Origin: Euglena gracilis
Lineage: Eukaryota > Euglenida > Euglenophyceae > Euglenales
NCBI GenBank assembly: GCA_039621445.1
Contig: CP154956.1
Location: 85,618,474 to 85,682,473 of the forward strand
Direction: 5' to 3'
DNA: 64,000 nt
Both the position numbers and the translations under genes were made by a program. The first letter of the stretch is position 1; each line of letters begins with the position of its first letter. The notes beneath the pieces are model-generated. The model ran no database searches. It had not been told where the DNA came from and was given only the letters and a program-made list of their open reading frames with translations. Shown here in pieces: positions 50,863 through 62,699 of this stretch.

Positions 50863-52309
50863 CCCCCCCCCCCAGTCTACCGTCTGGCACTGGTCCGGAC
50901 CGACCCCGGGGGGGCCCAAAAAGGTCAATTTTTTCCTCCGGTGCAAAGCGCCGGAGTTTTTGGTAATTTTCTGCCATTGACCTGATGAAAAAACATTATG
51001 TGCTGCTTGCGCTTTGATTTCGCTGGATGTCAATTTTTTTGGCCCACCCGGACCGCGCCACTGTTTAGGTGGGGGGGTCCCCCCCTCCTGGCCCGCAGGG
51101 GGGGGGGGTCCGGACCAGGGATTTTTTTTTAGTCTTGGACCCCCTCCCCCGGGGGGGGGGGGAGGGGGGTTCCAAGTGGGTGTGCTTGTGGGACAGGGCT
51201 GCCCCGGGAGGTGCCTTCGGGCCTGGAACAGACCTACCCATGAGTTTGTTCCCAATTGAGTGGACCTGTCGACTGAGTTGGGAACCACACCTGCTGGGGT
51301 CGTGGACTGGAGTAACTGGTGCGTCGTCACAGTGAAGGTGACCCCCCCTAACTAAAGTGGAGTATGTGCCTGGCCGGCGCTTGGTGGCCGGCGACGTAAA
51401 CAAGGTAAGTCCCGCCAGGCTCCGGCCACCTCCACGTACACAGACAAAAAGGGCCAGAGGCGAACAACAGCGCCAGGCCAGACGAAGGGGGGGGGGGAGG
51501 GGGGGGGGGGGGTGGGTGGGTCCCTTGAACCCCCCTCCCCCCGAGGGGGGGGGGGGGTAGGGGCTGGTTGGTACATCTTTTTCGACGCCGAAAATTTTGA
51601 AAAAGGTGCTATTTTTAGCATTTTTGGCTATTTTTGGGGGGTCCGAGGGCGAGTGGGCGAGGGGGGTCGGGAGGGCAAAATTTTGAAAAAAATTTTCGCT
51701 CAAAAACACTTTTTTTTACTTTAGAACGTCAAAAATGTGTTTTTGAGAAAAAAAATTCCGACACGGACCCCCCCCCATGCCCCCCCCCCTGGCCGGTGTA
51801 CTTTTTTGCCATTTTTGGTCAAAAAGAAAAATTTCTAAAAATTTTTTGCCCAAAAGCAGTTTTTTGACCTCTCGGACCCGAAAAAAGTGTTTTTGGGCCG
51901 AAAATGAGCGCTTTTTGACCCCGCCCCCCCCCCCCGTTTTGGGCCCGAATCGCATGGACTTTGGGTCATTTTCGGGTCAAAAGCGGAAAAAATCGAAAAA
52001 TGTTTTGCCCAAAATGATGCTTTTTGGCTTCCCAGACCCGGGAAAAATGTTTTTGAGCCAAAAATGAGCGTTTTTCAACCTCCTGGCAGGGTTCGATCTC
52101 AGGCCAGGTGGGGGGGGGTCCGGACCAGGGGTTTTTTTTAAGACCGGGGGGGGGGAGGGGGTCGGCACCCACCCACCCACCCCCTGGGTTGGGGCCCCGG
52201 GGGACCCACCCACTTTTGCCCAAAAATGGCCCGCAGGGGTCCCCGAATACCCAAAACTAGCCCAAAATCGCACAACCAGACCCCGGGAACCTCAAAAAAC
52301 GGTCAACCC
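50863..52309. other. No gene; contains two solo MITE-type ends
   Basis: Ends of the hAT-like kind (gtccggac then caggg and a T run then aag/tagtc) occur at 51116 and 52126 without a recognisable partner. 51700-52080 is G/T/A homopolymer rich with tcaaaaa/ttttttg phrases. A hairpin ccggtgcaaagcgccgg lies at 50938-50954. Confidence 0.5.
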
Positions 52310-52616
52310 CGTCCCAACTCCTCGTCTAGCCCGAGATACAGCCAATTTACGGTTTCGGGCCCCGAACCGGCCCCGAAATGGGCCCATTGCGCGAAATTGG
52401 TGATGGATTTTTTGGTGGTCGCTAGCGACTGTTGGTGATGGCGTAGCGACCATTGGTGGTCGGAGCGACTAGTCGCTCCGACCACCAATTTTAACCTCCC
52501 CCCTCCAAAATTTTTTTCATTCAAATATGAAGGAAAATGACTCGAAACCCACCAAATGCCTTCAGAAACCCCCATTCGGGGGTCCATTTGCAAAAAAAAT
52601 GAACCCCGATATGCGA

Positions 52617-52905
52617 ACCAGGCTTGCGCTTAGTCTACCCCACGGGGGGGGGTGCTAGGGGCAGGCACCCCATAGCACCCGATCTGACCCCCCCCCGGGG
52701 GGGTAGGGTTTTGGGGGGTGCCTGCCCCTAGCAGGCACCCCCCTCCGACCCCGGCGCCGAAGGTGCTGGGGGCCCGGAAAAGGCCATTTTCAATGAAAAT
52801 TTTCTGGGTCCGGCCCGGACCCCTATCCCCCCCCGGGGGGGGTGTGCCTGCTAGGGGCAGGCACCCTATAGTACCCCCCCCCCGGTCGGTAAGCACAAGC
52901 ATGAT
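52617..52905 (+). repeat. Repeat R5, copy 2
   Basis: ccaggcttgcgcttag to ggtcggtaagcacaagcat. Contains ggtgctaggggcaggcaccc, ggtgcctgcccctagcaggc (from 52717) and tgcctgctaggggcaggcac. Near-duplicate of 54372-54636. Confidence 0.85.
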
Positions 52906-53250
52906 GCGAACCCCAATGAACCCCGATATGTGAACTTAGTCGGCCTACGGCCTCCTCGCGGGGGGGGGGGCTGCCCCCCCAAGACCCCCCCACCCAAAAT
53001 AACAAAATCCCTGTGTGTGCAAAATAAGGGAATGAACCCCGATATGCGAACTCAGTCGGCTCCTCCCCCGCCCAAAATAACAAAATCCCCTTGTGTGTGC
53101 AAAATAGGGAGGGCCAAATCGCGCTCCAGTATGAACCCCGATATGCGAACTTAGTCGGCCTACGGCCCCCCTGCCCAAAATAACAAAATCCCCTTGTGTG
53201 TGCAAAATAAGGAGGGCCAAATCGCGCTCCCGTATGAACCCCGAGGATGG
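52905..53250 (+). repeat. Local tandem repeat, about three units
   Basis: Each unit has aaccccgatatgcgaac, ttagtcggcctacgg, cccaaaataacaaaatcccc, ttgtgtgtgcaaaataag and gagggccaaatcgcgctcc. Confidence 0.8.
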
Positions 53251-53650
53251 CCAAATCGTGCTCCTTAACTCCTGGACAAAGACAAGTTTCACAGAACTGG
53301 CGCAAAAAGAAGATATTACCCAAAATTTTTTGCAAATGGACCCCCGAACGGGGATTTCTGAAGGCATTTGGGTGGCTTTTGAGTAATTTTCCTTCATATT
53401 TGAATGAATTTTTTTTGGAGGGCTGGGGGCTTAAAAACTTTTTTAGAGGGGGGGTGGACTTAAAATTGGTGGTCGCTAGCGACCAGCCTTATCACCAATG
53501 GTCGCTAGCAACTAGTCGCTAGAAAATGGTCGCTGGCGACCACCAAAAAGTCCATCACCAATTTCTCGCTCGGGGCCCCCGAAATGGCCAAAACTGGCAA
53601 AACTGGCCCAAAGCCACAAAACGGCCGTATCTCGGCCCAGGCGAGGAGTT

Positions 53651-54371
53651 GGCCCAAACCGCGCATACCGATCGATAGGGCGTCCCAAAGTTGTGGAAGG
53701 AGGTCCTCTTCACTTTTCCTCAACTCCGCAGCGTTTTTGAGATATTTTGAATTTTTCTATTTTTTGACCCCAAAATGACCCTGCAGTTTCCCTGGAAAAA
53801 AACGGTAGACAACTTTTTTGCTCGGGGCATATCTGACTGGCGGGGAGTTGCGGGTAACCTACCCCCCCCCCCTATGTCCAACGACCCCCCTATGTCCAAT
53901 GACCACCCCCCCCGGTCGGAGGACACCTTTTCGGAGGTTTGACCAAATTTTTGGTCCCGGCGCGAAGCGCCGGGACGAAAAATTTTGCCCAAAAATTGGC
54001 CAAAAATTTGGCCAAAATGCCATTTTTGACACTTTTTGGACAAAAATTTGTCAAAATTGCCCAAAATTTTCGGCGCGAAGCGCCGGAAGGGAAAATTGGG
54101 GCATTTTTGGGTGGGTAGGGACCCGGGTGCCCACCAACTTTTTTTTGACCCCATGTCCAACGACCACCCCCCCCCGGTCAGAGGACACCTTTTTGGTCAC
54201 TACCCTATGTCCAACGACCACCCCCCCGGTCGGAGGACAGAGGTTACTGGTCGTTGGACATAGGGGGGGGGGGGTAAGGGCTCTGGAGAAACTAGAGATC
54301 ATTCCCTAACTTATAGGCCATTCACTTTGGGGGCCAGGAAATCCAGTCACATCGATAATCCTCAGGCCACT
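53651..54371. other. No gene; GC hairpins and ccaacgaccacc repeats
   Basis: Hairpins at 53956-53974 (cccggcgc gaa gcgccggg) and 54071-54085 (cggcgcgaagcgccg). Phrases tatgtccaacgaccac, cccccggtcggaggacac recur four times at about 53872-54260, the last in inverse. Confidence 0.6.
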
Positions 54372-54636
54372 GGACCAGGCTTGTGCTTAGTTGGGTGCCT
54401 ACCCCACGGGGGTGGGGGGGTGCTAGGGGCAGGCACCCCATAGCACCCGATCCGACCCCCCCCCCCCGGGTTTTGGGGGGTGCCTGCCCCTAGCAGGCAC
54501 CCCCTTCCGACCCTGGCGCCAAAGGCGCCGGGGGCCCGGAAACCCCTATCCCCCCCGGGGGGGGTGTGCCTGCTAGGGGCAGGCACCCTATAGCACCCCC
54601 CCCTCCCCCCCCCCCGGTCGGTAAGCACAAGCATGC
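54372..54636 (+). repeat. Repeat R5, copy 3
   Basis: Near-duplicate of 52617-52905, lacking a short aaaaggccattttcaatg segment present in copy 2. Confidence 0.85.
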
Positions 54637-55112
54637 ACCGGACCTACCCAGGGAGGGGGGGCAGGGGGCAAGCACCTCTGATGATGCTGGGCGATGCTGG
54701 ATTTTTGGAGACCAGAGGGCGGTTCCAATGCTGGGCGATGCTGGCGTTTTTTTTGCATATTTTGAAGAATTAAACCCATTTTTAGGACAATTTCCCCACA
54801 AGTCTCCAATATTGCACCTATCTTGGCCATTTTGGGTTGCTTTTTTGCTTTTTTTGCTAATTTGGGGCTATTTTGCATTGATTTGGGCAAATATTGGGCT
54901 AATTTGGGTCAATATGATCACCTTTAGGCATTTTTGGCCATTTTGTGCCATTTTGGTGATTTTGGGTATTTTTGTGGATTTTTGTGATTTTTTTGTGGAT
55001 ATTATTAGCATTTTGGGGCTGTTTTAGGTTATTTCAAGCCATTTCAGGCATTCTGATTGCTCTTTGAGGCTTCTGTGGTCATTTTGGCTAGGTTGGGAGC
55101 CAATGGGTGCAA
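54637..55112. other. T/G-rich non-coding tract
   Basis: 54800-55060 is made of ttttggcc/attttggg/tttttgtgg phrases without a regular unit. Two gctgggcgatgctgg phrases at about 54685 and 54731. Confidence 0.5.
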
Positions 55113-55240
55113 GATGCAGATACTGGGCAAGATGCAGACGCTGGACAAGATGCAGATGCTGGACAAGATGCAGACACTGGACAAGATGCAGACACTGGAC
55201 AAGATGCAGATACTGGACAAGATGCAGACGCTGGACAAGA
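55113..55240 (+). repeat. 18-bp tandem repeat, about seven copies
   Basis: Unit gatgcagacactggacaa; encodes a DADTGQ-type hexapeptide. Opposite-strand relative of 50700-50862. It ends exactly where the 55246 inverted-repeat element begins. Confidence 0.9.
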
Positions 55241-55245
55241 TCCAG

Positions 55246-56294
55246 TCCTGGGTGGTCGGCCGACCACCCAACTGGTCGGCCGACTAGGCCTGGTCGGCAG
55301 CTAGTCGGCGAGACGGGGGGGGGGGGGGGGGGGGTCCTGGGTGGTCTAGTCGGCCGACCACCCACTCTAATGTAGTTACGGGCCAGTTTCGCCGACTTTT
55401 AAGCCCCCCCCTGAGAAAAAATTTTGTCCAAATCACCCCAAAACCAGTCAAAACCCACCCAAATGGCTCCAGAACCCCCCAATCGGGGGTGAATATGCAA
55501 AAAACTGGGGGCAAAATGTCCATTTTGGGCCACTTTTGGCAAAAGAACACCTCTCCCCGTTGTATATAAGTCAATACAAGTCAAATTTTGCACAAAAAGG
55601 ACTTAGCCCTCCAAGTATATTGCCAACATAGAAGGGATTTTGTAATTTGAGGGGGGGGTGCGGAGCCCCCCCCCCCCCCCGCCTCTGCCAAAGTGAGCCA
55701 CAAAAACGACTTAACCCCGGAGTATGTTGCCAACACAGAAGGGATTTCGTTATTTGAGGGGGGGGTGCGGGGGGGAGCCCCCCCCCCGCCTATGCCAAAG
55801 TGAGCCACAAAACGACTTAGCCCCCGAGTATGATGCCAACACAGAAGGGATTTTGTTATCTGAGGCTCGGATGGGGGTGGAGGGGGGAGTTTTCAGCCTG
55901 TCGTGATGCAGAATGCTTGCATTTCTAAAGGATTTTCATGTAATCCCTGTTTCGTCATTGGTTTTTTACCCCTCCGGACCCCATAAAGGGCCCACCGACC
56001 CCCCACCGACCAAAGATTTCCATCTGAGGGTGTTCCTGTTGGTGTAAGGCACTTATTTGGACCCATCCGGACCATTTCCGGGTGGTTTGGACCCGCCACA
56101 GACTATTTTTTATGACCACCGACTAGCCATACAATTTTCTTCATAAAAAGTCGGCGAGACTGGCCCGTAACTACATTAGAGTGGGTGGTCGGCCGACTAA
56201 TCCGCCGACCACCCAGGAGCCTCCCCCCCCCCCGTCTCGCCGACTAGCTGCCGACCAGGCCTAGTCGGCCGACTAGTCGGCCGACCACCCAGGA
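55246..56294. repeat. Inverted-repeat element, 1.05 kb, arms about 150 bp
   Basis: Left arm tcctgggtggtcggccgacc ... ctctaatgtagttacgggcc ... cgccgactttt (55246-55400); right arm is its inverse (56145-56294). Internal sequence has a three-unit tandem repeat and no transposase. No clear target duplication. Confidence 0.85.
55595..55880 (+). repeat. Tandem repeat, about 110-120 bp unit, three copies
   Basis: Each unit: gacttagcccccgagtatg, ttgccaacacagaagggat, tt.gttatttgagggggg, a G/C run block, gcctctgccaaagtgagcca. Confidence 0.85.
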
Positions 56295-57559
56295 CGCCCC
56301 CCCCAGTCTACCGCCTAGAGCCGTCCGGACCCCCCCCACGGGCCAGGAGGGGGGGGTGGGGGGGACACCCCACCTACCTAAACCATGTACGCCCTCCTTA
56401 TATCGAACCCTGCCCCCGCGGCCCCAGCCTGGGCTGGACCGGGCCAGGCCGGCCAGGGGTGGTCTCCCAAAGAGCTCAGCTCTACGTTACACCCTGGTTG
56501 AGAATCCCTGATTGCGTCAATAATTTGTCACCCCTTTGGCCATAAAGAGGTCTCATGGGTCTTTACAAATTTCATAATGTTAATGTTTTTTGTTTGATTT
56601 CATGTCTTACCCCCCTTCCTGCCCATTCTACCTGTTCTACCGTCTCCCACCTTTGTGCCCGCTGACCTCAGAAAGTTTTCAGCTTTCAAATTTTTTTCAA
56701 AAAACATTTCCTAGAGTTCAAAATTCGAAGCATTTTTTCCAATGCAATTTTTGCCTCAAATTAAAGTTGAAAGAATGTGTTTCCAGGTTTTGCAAATGGG
56801 GGTTGAAAATGTCAATTTTCTTCTTCTCACCAGCCCAGGTAACTGCCCTCTGCCATGTCTGCCCTCTGAACCCACTGCCCTGTCCTCACAGGCTCACACC
56901 TGTCTCCAACCTCTGTACTCGCTGACTTGTCTGGAGAGAAGTCAGAGGGGGTCAGCTATCATACTAAAATCTTTGCAAATTGGGACAATGTTTTCTTCAG
57001 ATTCCTGTTCATTGGTGTGTTCAAAATATGCTCATTTGCCGAATTTCTTTCCAGGCAAAAATTGTCTTGCCAGCAGGCGTTTTGCAGGAAGCATTTTTGT
57101 TTTTGTTTTTTTGAAGAAGAAAAAAAACAGTTTGTCAAAAAATGTGCAAACAGCAATATTTTTTTTGCCGTGGATGGGATATGCCATGCCCCCCACAGAA
57201 AGCAGTTTGGGGCATCTTTGTTGAGTTTGAAATTTCTGCCTAAATGCCGCGGTCTGGGGCAGGGGGGGGCTTTAAATTGGAGTGCCTTCACCCATCAGCA
57301 GTCCCAATGCTGCCCCGAACAAATTTGCTGACCAGCCCCCAGATTCCAAAATTCCACTGCAGATTTTTTTCCGTGTTTGTGATGCGCCGGAGCATGTTTG
57401 GTGTTGGCTTTGGGCAGGGTTTGGGTTGAATTTAGGTAGGGTTGGGGTTATGTTTATGGTTTGGAATATGGAATTGGTTGGGGTGAGGGCATTTTTGGCA
57501 AAATGGGATTTCTTTCCAGGACTCACACCTGAGCCTCCGAACCACCAACCCCCCCCCCC
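56295..57559. other. No gene recognised
   Basis: Starts with a G/C-run module whose end, cctaaaccatgtacgccctc then cttatatcgaaccctgcc (56385-56415), also ends a module at 59150-59185. Then AT-richer sequence with ctgccctctgccatgtctgc-type phrases; short frames without motifs. Confidence 0.5.
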
Positions 57560-58110
57560 CGGGGTCTTCTGAGTGGAAAAAAAAGGCAGACTGCAGACTG
57601 TAGCCCCTGCAGTGTTCACAGCGGGGATGGACAGTTGAAATCTCTGCAAGAGATGACGTCGGGAAAGAATATAAGGGGTGAGGGTAAAGCCCAACAGCGA
57701 AAAAGCTCAGAGGAAATCACAAACAGAGGAGAAAGCCCCACCCACAAACCTCTGGGCAGAATGGGCAATTGGCAGTCTGCATGAATACAAAGCACAGGGG
57801 TGGGCAGTGGCAGTGTTTCTGCCAAAAAGGGCCCCCGGTGGTGGTCGGACATGCCCAGAGGTGGACTTGGGCCCAAATGTGGACGACCTTCCCCCACGAC
57901 CCCCCCCCCAACCTTCCCCCCCCGTGACATGCCCTGTTCCAAAAAAAAAACAGAAAAAAAAAAATACACGTCATCAGGCGATGAAAGCGGCTGGGCATCC
58001 CTTTGCGCCAAACCTTTTTCACGCCAGAGTATGAATGTACAGTGCAGGCTCTGCATGAATCCACAGCTGGATGGTGGGCAGGTTGGGCCAGCTGGGAGTT
58101 GGACCCAGTG
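57560..58110 (+). repeat. Dispersed repeat R3, copy 2
   Basis: ctgcagtgttcacagcgggg, ttgaaatctctgcaagagat, gacgtcggg, cgatgaaagcggctgggc, tttgcgccaaacc, and cacagctggatggtgggca, in the order of copy 1. Confidence 0.8.
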
Positions 58111-58759
58111 GTCACCCAAAAAAAAAGCATTTTCTGCCAAAAAGCCAGTCACTCATGGGGTGGGGTCGGACATGCCTTCAGCTCCTTCATGTGGACAACA
58201 CCCAAACATCAAAAAACAATGTGCAATTGCTTGAAAGTGAGGGATTATATTGAATTTTCCCATTTCGGCATTTTGGACGACCCCCTTCCCCACTACCTCC
58301 CCCCCCCTTGTCGTTGACATGCCAATGTTCCCAAAAAAAAAAATGTCGTTGACACAGGGGTGTGCAAACGGCACAGTACCATAAAAAAAAAACAGACTGT
58401 GCGCAACAAGTGGCCTCCACAACTGCACCATTAAACCTCTCATATATCAAATCACCAAACTTACAGGGGAAAACATTCAAAGTCCTGGCTGGCAAAAAGA
58501 AAATCCGACACATTTTGAATTGCCTGAGTTTCCTTGGAAACTGTGGTCAGCGCAAACAAAAAATCATGTTCCAGAAAAGCGCCATTGGCATGGGGGGGTT
58601 AACGACAAGGACTACCTTGACCCTGCAGAGGGGAGGTGGCTGCGACCGCCAGCTTATTTCAAAGACCTCTGGGGGTTTTTTTAAAAAAGAAGCCTGTCCA
58701 ACCACCCAGCCTGGCGTGACCCCCGGGGATGGGGGTCTTCTGACTTTTAAAAAAAAGAA
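58111..58759. other. No gene recognised
   Basis: Short frames without motifs. A MITE-type right end (aaaaaagaagcctg, about 58681-58694) lacks a partner. Confidence 0.5.
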
Positions 58760-59164
58760 TCTGCCCTCACCCAGGGTTCGATATAAGGAGAGGGGGGGGG
58801 GGGGGGGCCGGGCCCCCCCTGCGGGCCGGGGGGGGGGGGTGGGGGGGACACCCCCCCACCTAAACAGTGGCGCGGTCAGGGTTACCGATTTTCGGCCCGG
58901 CGCAAAGCGCCGGGCCGAAAAAATTTTGACCCCCAAAACGACCAAAAGTGCCATTTTGGGCACTTTTGGGCAAAAATTGGCCAAAAATGCAAAAAATTTT
59001 CGGCGCTTTGCGCCGGAGGAAAAAAATGACCCTTTTTGGGGGGGTCCCGGGTACCCCCCGAGGGTCGGTCCGGACCCCCCTTGCAGGTGGGGGGGGGGGG
59101 GTGGTCCGGACCCCCCTGCGGGCCAGGGGGGGGGGGGGGGCCACCCCCCCACCTAAACCATGTA
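58760..59164 (+). repeat. G/C-run module with two GC hairpins
   Basis: cagggttcgatataagga, G runs, cctaaacagtggcgcggtc, a 13-bp-arm hairpin at 58891-58919 (ttcggcccggcgc, aaa, inverse), a stretch of ccaaaa/cacttttgg, a second hairpin at 59001-59015, then ggtccggacccccc. Diverged pieces of this module recur at 48.4, 50.9 and 53.95 kb. Confidence 0.75.
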
Positions 59165-59350
59165 CGCCCTCCTTATATCGAACCCTGCCCTCACCCCCAA
59201 TACCCAAGGACTTCCCGCAGATCCCTGCCGGGGGAGTGCAGGAAATCTGATTGACAACCACAGGGCAACAAGCGAGAAACCTCCTTCCATCCAGCCCTGC
59301 CTGCACAAGCAGTGGTGCAAAACCGCATCCCCTTCTTCACTTAACGCGTT
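59165..59350 (+). repeat. Dispersed repeat H, copy 3
   Basis: cttatatcgaaccctgccct, ccttccatccagccctgcct, gcagtggtgcaaaaccgcat, ccccttcttcac. Confidence 0.75.
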
Positions 59351-59559
59351 GAGGGCCCACTGAAGAGCGAAATGGAAACACCATATGAATGATGCAAGAG
59401 AATATAACTTGTGGGGGTCAAAAAGCACCTGCGGAAAATTTTCTTCGTCTGAGAAGCCATTGGCAGCAAGCCAAGAAGCCATTGGGCCATCAGCGGCCAT
59501 CAGTGGAAGGGTGCCAACGATGGGCAAAAAAGTCATTGGCGGCGTTGGTGCTTTGGTGC

Positions 59560-59936
59560 CAGGCTTTTGCTTAAGGACCCCGGGGGGGGGGGGTACTGGC
59601 TAGCCAATCGGCTAGACACTGGAAAAAGTGGACTAGCTAGACCCCCCCGGTCCCCCGGACTGGAAAAATGTGGTTTTTAACAGGTTTTTGGCTGATTTTG
59701 TTCCAAAAATTCCCAAAAATGGCCAAAAACGGGCATTTTTGGCCATTTTTGGGGGTCCCAAAAAAAATTTTCGGCGCTTTGCGCCGGTCACTGGAAAAAA
59801 ATTTTCCACTAGCTAGCCCTGCTAGCAGACCCCCCCGGGGGGGGGTCTGCTAGAAAACCCACTAGCCAAATTTGGACTAGCTGCAGTCCAGCCCCCCCCC
59901 CCGGGGGGGTACTGCAATCCCTTAAGCAAAAGCCTG
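59560..59936. mobile_element. hAT-like MITE, 377 bp, perfect ends
   Basis: Perfect 17-bp terminal inverted repeats caggcttttgcttaagg (59560-59576, inverse 59920-59936), flanked by identical 8-bp duplications tttggtgc (59552-59559 and 59937-59944). The interior has ctagctag/actagcc phrases, a cggcgctttgcgccg hairpin (59772-59786) and G/C runs. No transposase. Confidence 0.9.
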
Positions 59937-59989
59937 TTTGGTGCCTACCCAGCCAACCCCCACCACCCGAGGTTTTAATAACCCCCCTT

Positions 59990-61640
59990 TTGTCGGCCCC
60001 GAGCGAGAAATTGGTGATGGACTTTTTGGTGGTCGGTACCGACTAGTCTACCGACTAGTCGCTAGCGACCATTGGTGGTCGGGCCGACTAGTCGGCCCGA
60101 CCACCAATTTTACGTGCCCCCCCCCCCCCTTCGAAAAAGTTTTTAAGCCCCCCCCTCGAAAAAAAATTCATTCAAATTTGCAGGAAAATGACTCAAAACC
60201 CACCCCAATGCCTTCCAAACCCTCCATTCGGGGGTCAATTTGCAAAAAAAATGAGTAATATCTTCTCTTTGCACCTGTTCTGTGAAACCATAGCCATAGC
60301 GACTCATATCTTTACCTTGCACACATCAGACTGCATTCACTACGGAGCGCGACTCGGCCACCCTTGCCTTGCACACACAAGGGGATTTTGTTATTTTGGG
60401 CGGGGGGGGGGTCCGGGGGGCAGCCCCCCCCCCCCCCCCCCCCGAAGGAGGCCATAGGCCCGCTCATTGCTCGAAATTCCTAAAGCACCTATTGGTGGTC
60501 AGGCCGACTAGTCGCTAGCGACCAATCCTACCGACCATTGGTGGTCGGGCCGACCACCAATTTTAAATCCACCCCCCCCCTCTAAAAAAATTTTTAAGCC
60601 CCCCCCCCTCCAAAAAATTTTATCCAAATGCCTTCCAAAATTTCTATTCGGGGTTCAATGAATTCAGGCGCCCCCCAACAAACTCCCTTTGTGCTGACTT
60701 AGTCGGCCTACGGCCTCCTCCGGGGGGGGGGGGGGGGGCTGCCCCCCCCCGGACCCCCCCCCCGCCCAAAATAACAAAATCCCCTTGTGTGTTTGTGTGT
60801 GCAAGGCAAGGGTGGCTGAGTCGCGCTCCGTAGTGAATGCAGTCTGATGTGTGCAAGGTAAAGATATAAGTCACTATGGCTATGGTTTCACAGAACAGGC
60901 GCAAAGAGAAGATATTACTCATTTTTTTTTGCAAATTGACCCCCGAATGGAGGGTTTGGAAGGCATTGGGGTGGGTTTTGAGTCATTTTCCTGCCAATTT
61001 GAATGAATTTTTTTTCCAGGGGGGGGGGGGCTTAAAAACTTTTTCGAAGGGGGGGGGGTGGACTTAAAATTGGTGGTCGGGTCGACTAGTCGGCCCGACC
61101 ACCAATGGTCGCTAGCGACTAGTCGGTAGACTAGTCGGTACCGACCACCAAAAAGTCCATCACCAATTTCTCGCTCGGGGCCCCGTAGGCCGACTAAGTT
61201 AGCACAAAGGGAGTTTGTTGGGGGGTGCGTTTTGGCCATCCTTGCCTTGCACACATAAGGTTAAATTCATTACGGAGCGCGACTCGGCCATCCTTGCCTT
61301 GCACACACAAGGGGATTTTGTTATTTTGGGCGGGGGGGGGTCCGGGGGGGCAGCCCCCCCCCCCCCCCGGAGGAGGCCGTAGGCCGACTAAGTCAGCACA
61401 AAGGGAGTTTGTTGGGGGGCGCCTGAATTCATTGAACCCCGAATAGAAATTTTGGAAGGCATTTGGATACAAAATTTTGGAGGGGGGGGAGGCTTAAAAA
61501 AATTTTTAGAGGGGGGGGTGGACTTAAAATTGGTGGTCGGCCCGACCACCAATGGTCGGTAGGATTGGTCGCTAGCGACTAGTCGGCCCGACCACCAAAA
61601 AGTCCATCACCAATTTCCCGCAATGAGCCCCTTTTGTCCA
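59990..61640. repeat. Compound inverted repeat (two arm types, A B A' B')
   Basis: A (59990-60450) is the inverse of A' (60700-61195): attggtgatggactttttgg, ggtaccgactagtc, gctagcgaccattggtggtc, tgcaaaaaaaatgagtaata, cagactgcattcacta, cttgcacacacaagggga. B (60460-60740) is the inverse of B' (61360-61640): attggtggtcaggccg, ttctattcggggttcaatga, aactccctttgtgctgac. A further partial unit lies at 61200-61360. No transposase. Confidence 0.8.
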
Positions 61641-62699
61641 CCAACCAGGTTCCTACAACCCCCTTAACTTGCTTAAACTTAAAAAAAAAACTTTAAAAAA
61701 ATATCTACCCCCCCCCACCCTTGGGGTGGGGTCGGCCTCTTATTCAGTCTGGTCTTGGCTGAGTTTGCGAAGAAACTTTGGCTCGGGTGAGAAAAAATTA
61801 CTTTCCAGAAAAATCTTGCTGACGTGGGCTGGACAGGAAGGCTGGTGGGGGGTTGGACCCCCCGCAGGGGGGAGGGTTGACCAAATATTGGCAGCCCCGG
61901 AAATACGGAAAGCAGGCATTATGTCTTTTTAAAGCGCCTTGAAATGCCTTAAAATACGCCTCACCCCCACCCACCACCCACAGGGTTGTGGGGTTCCCGA
62001 CAGGGGTTTTCCCAAGTACCCCCCCCCCCGCCCCCGGAGGGTCCCACGGGCCAGCTGGAAAAAGGTGCTGGCTGTACCCCCCCCCACAATTGAGAAAAGG
62101 GGGATCCGGTGGAACTGTTTCATTACTCAAAAAAATGCCCCCAAAAGCCCAAATCCAAGCTGGGCTGGCATTTCTCAGCCAAAAATAAAAGGTGAAACCC
62201 AAAACCACCCCAAAATGCCATTTTTGGGCAAGGTCTTTGTCCGGACCTCCCCCCTTTGTGGAAGGGAGGTCAGACCCCTCCCTTCTGTGCGGGAATCAGG
62301 GGTTTTCTGAAGCCGGAGGGGACCCAACCCCCAGGTTGCCAGCACCTCCCACCCAGGCTGTGGACCCCCTGGGGGGGGGGGGGGCTCCGCTGAAATGAAG
62401 TTCAGGCCAGCCCGGCAAAAATTTTTGAAAATGGGGTCGAAAATTGCCCTGCATCAGCTTTCAAGTCCTCAATGGTGCTTCTTGGCTGCTTTTGGCCACT
62501 TTGGTCACATTTGGTTTTCTGGATGCCTTTGGTTCCTTTGCTGCTTTTGGTTCCTTTTGGCCACCTTTGGGCACTTTAGGCCACTTCGGTTCACATTTCG
62601 CTTCTTTATGGTACTTTTTCCCAATTCTGGTCACTTTTGCCCACTCCTCTTGCTCTGGGCTGCTTTTGGCGAATTGATCATGCAGGCTGAAACAATTCC
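61641..62699. other. No gene recognised
   Basis: G/C-run debris to 62400; 62470-62640 is a degenerate tract of ttttggccac/tttggttcc phrases. Short frames only. Confidence 0.5.

Larger units (their letters stand above)
52310..53650. repeat. Inverted-repeat element with gctagcgac arms
   Basis: Arm 52310-52620 is the diverged inverse of 53330-53650: shared aactcctcg, ccgagatac, attggtgatgg, ttttggtggtcgctagcgac, accaccaattttaa, ttcattcaaatatgaaggaa, ccccaa/gggggtcc. The interior holds repeat R5 and a local tandem repeat. Related arms occur at 59990-61640 and 63730-63960. No transposase. Confidence 0.8.

Noticed and set aside
56390-56415. tRNA/SINE B-box-like ggttcgatat (inverse) in a repeated module
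   Set aside because: No A box at proper spacing, no cloverleaf; similarity restricted to a few bases.
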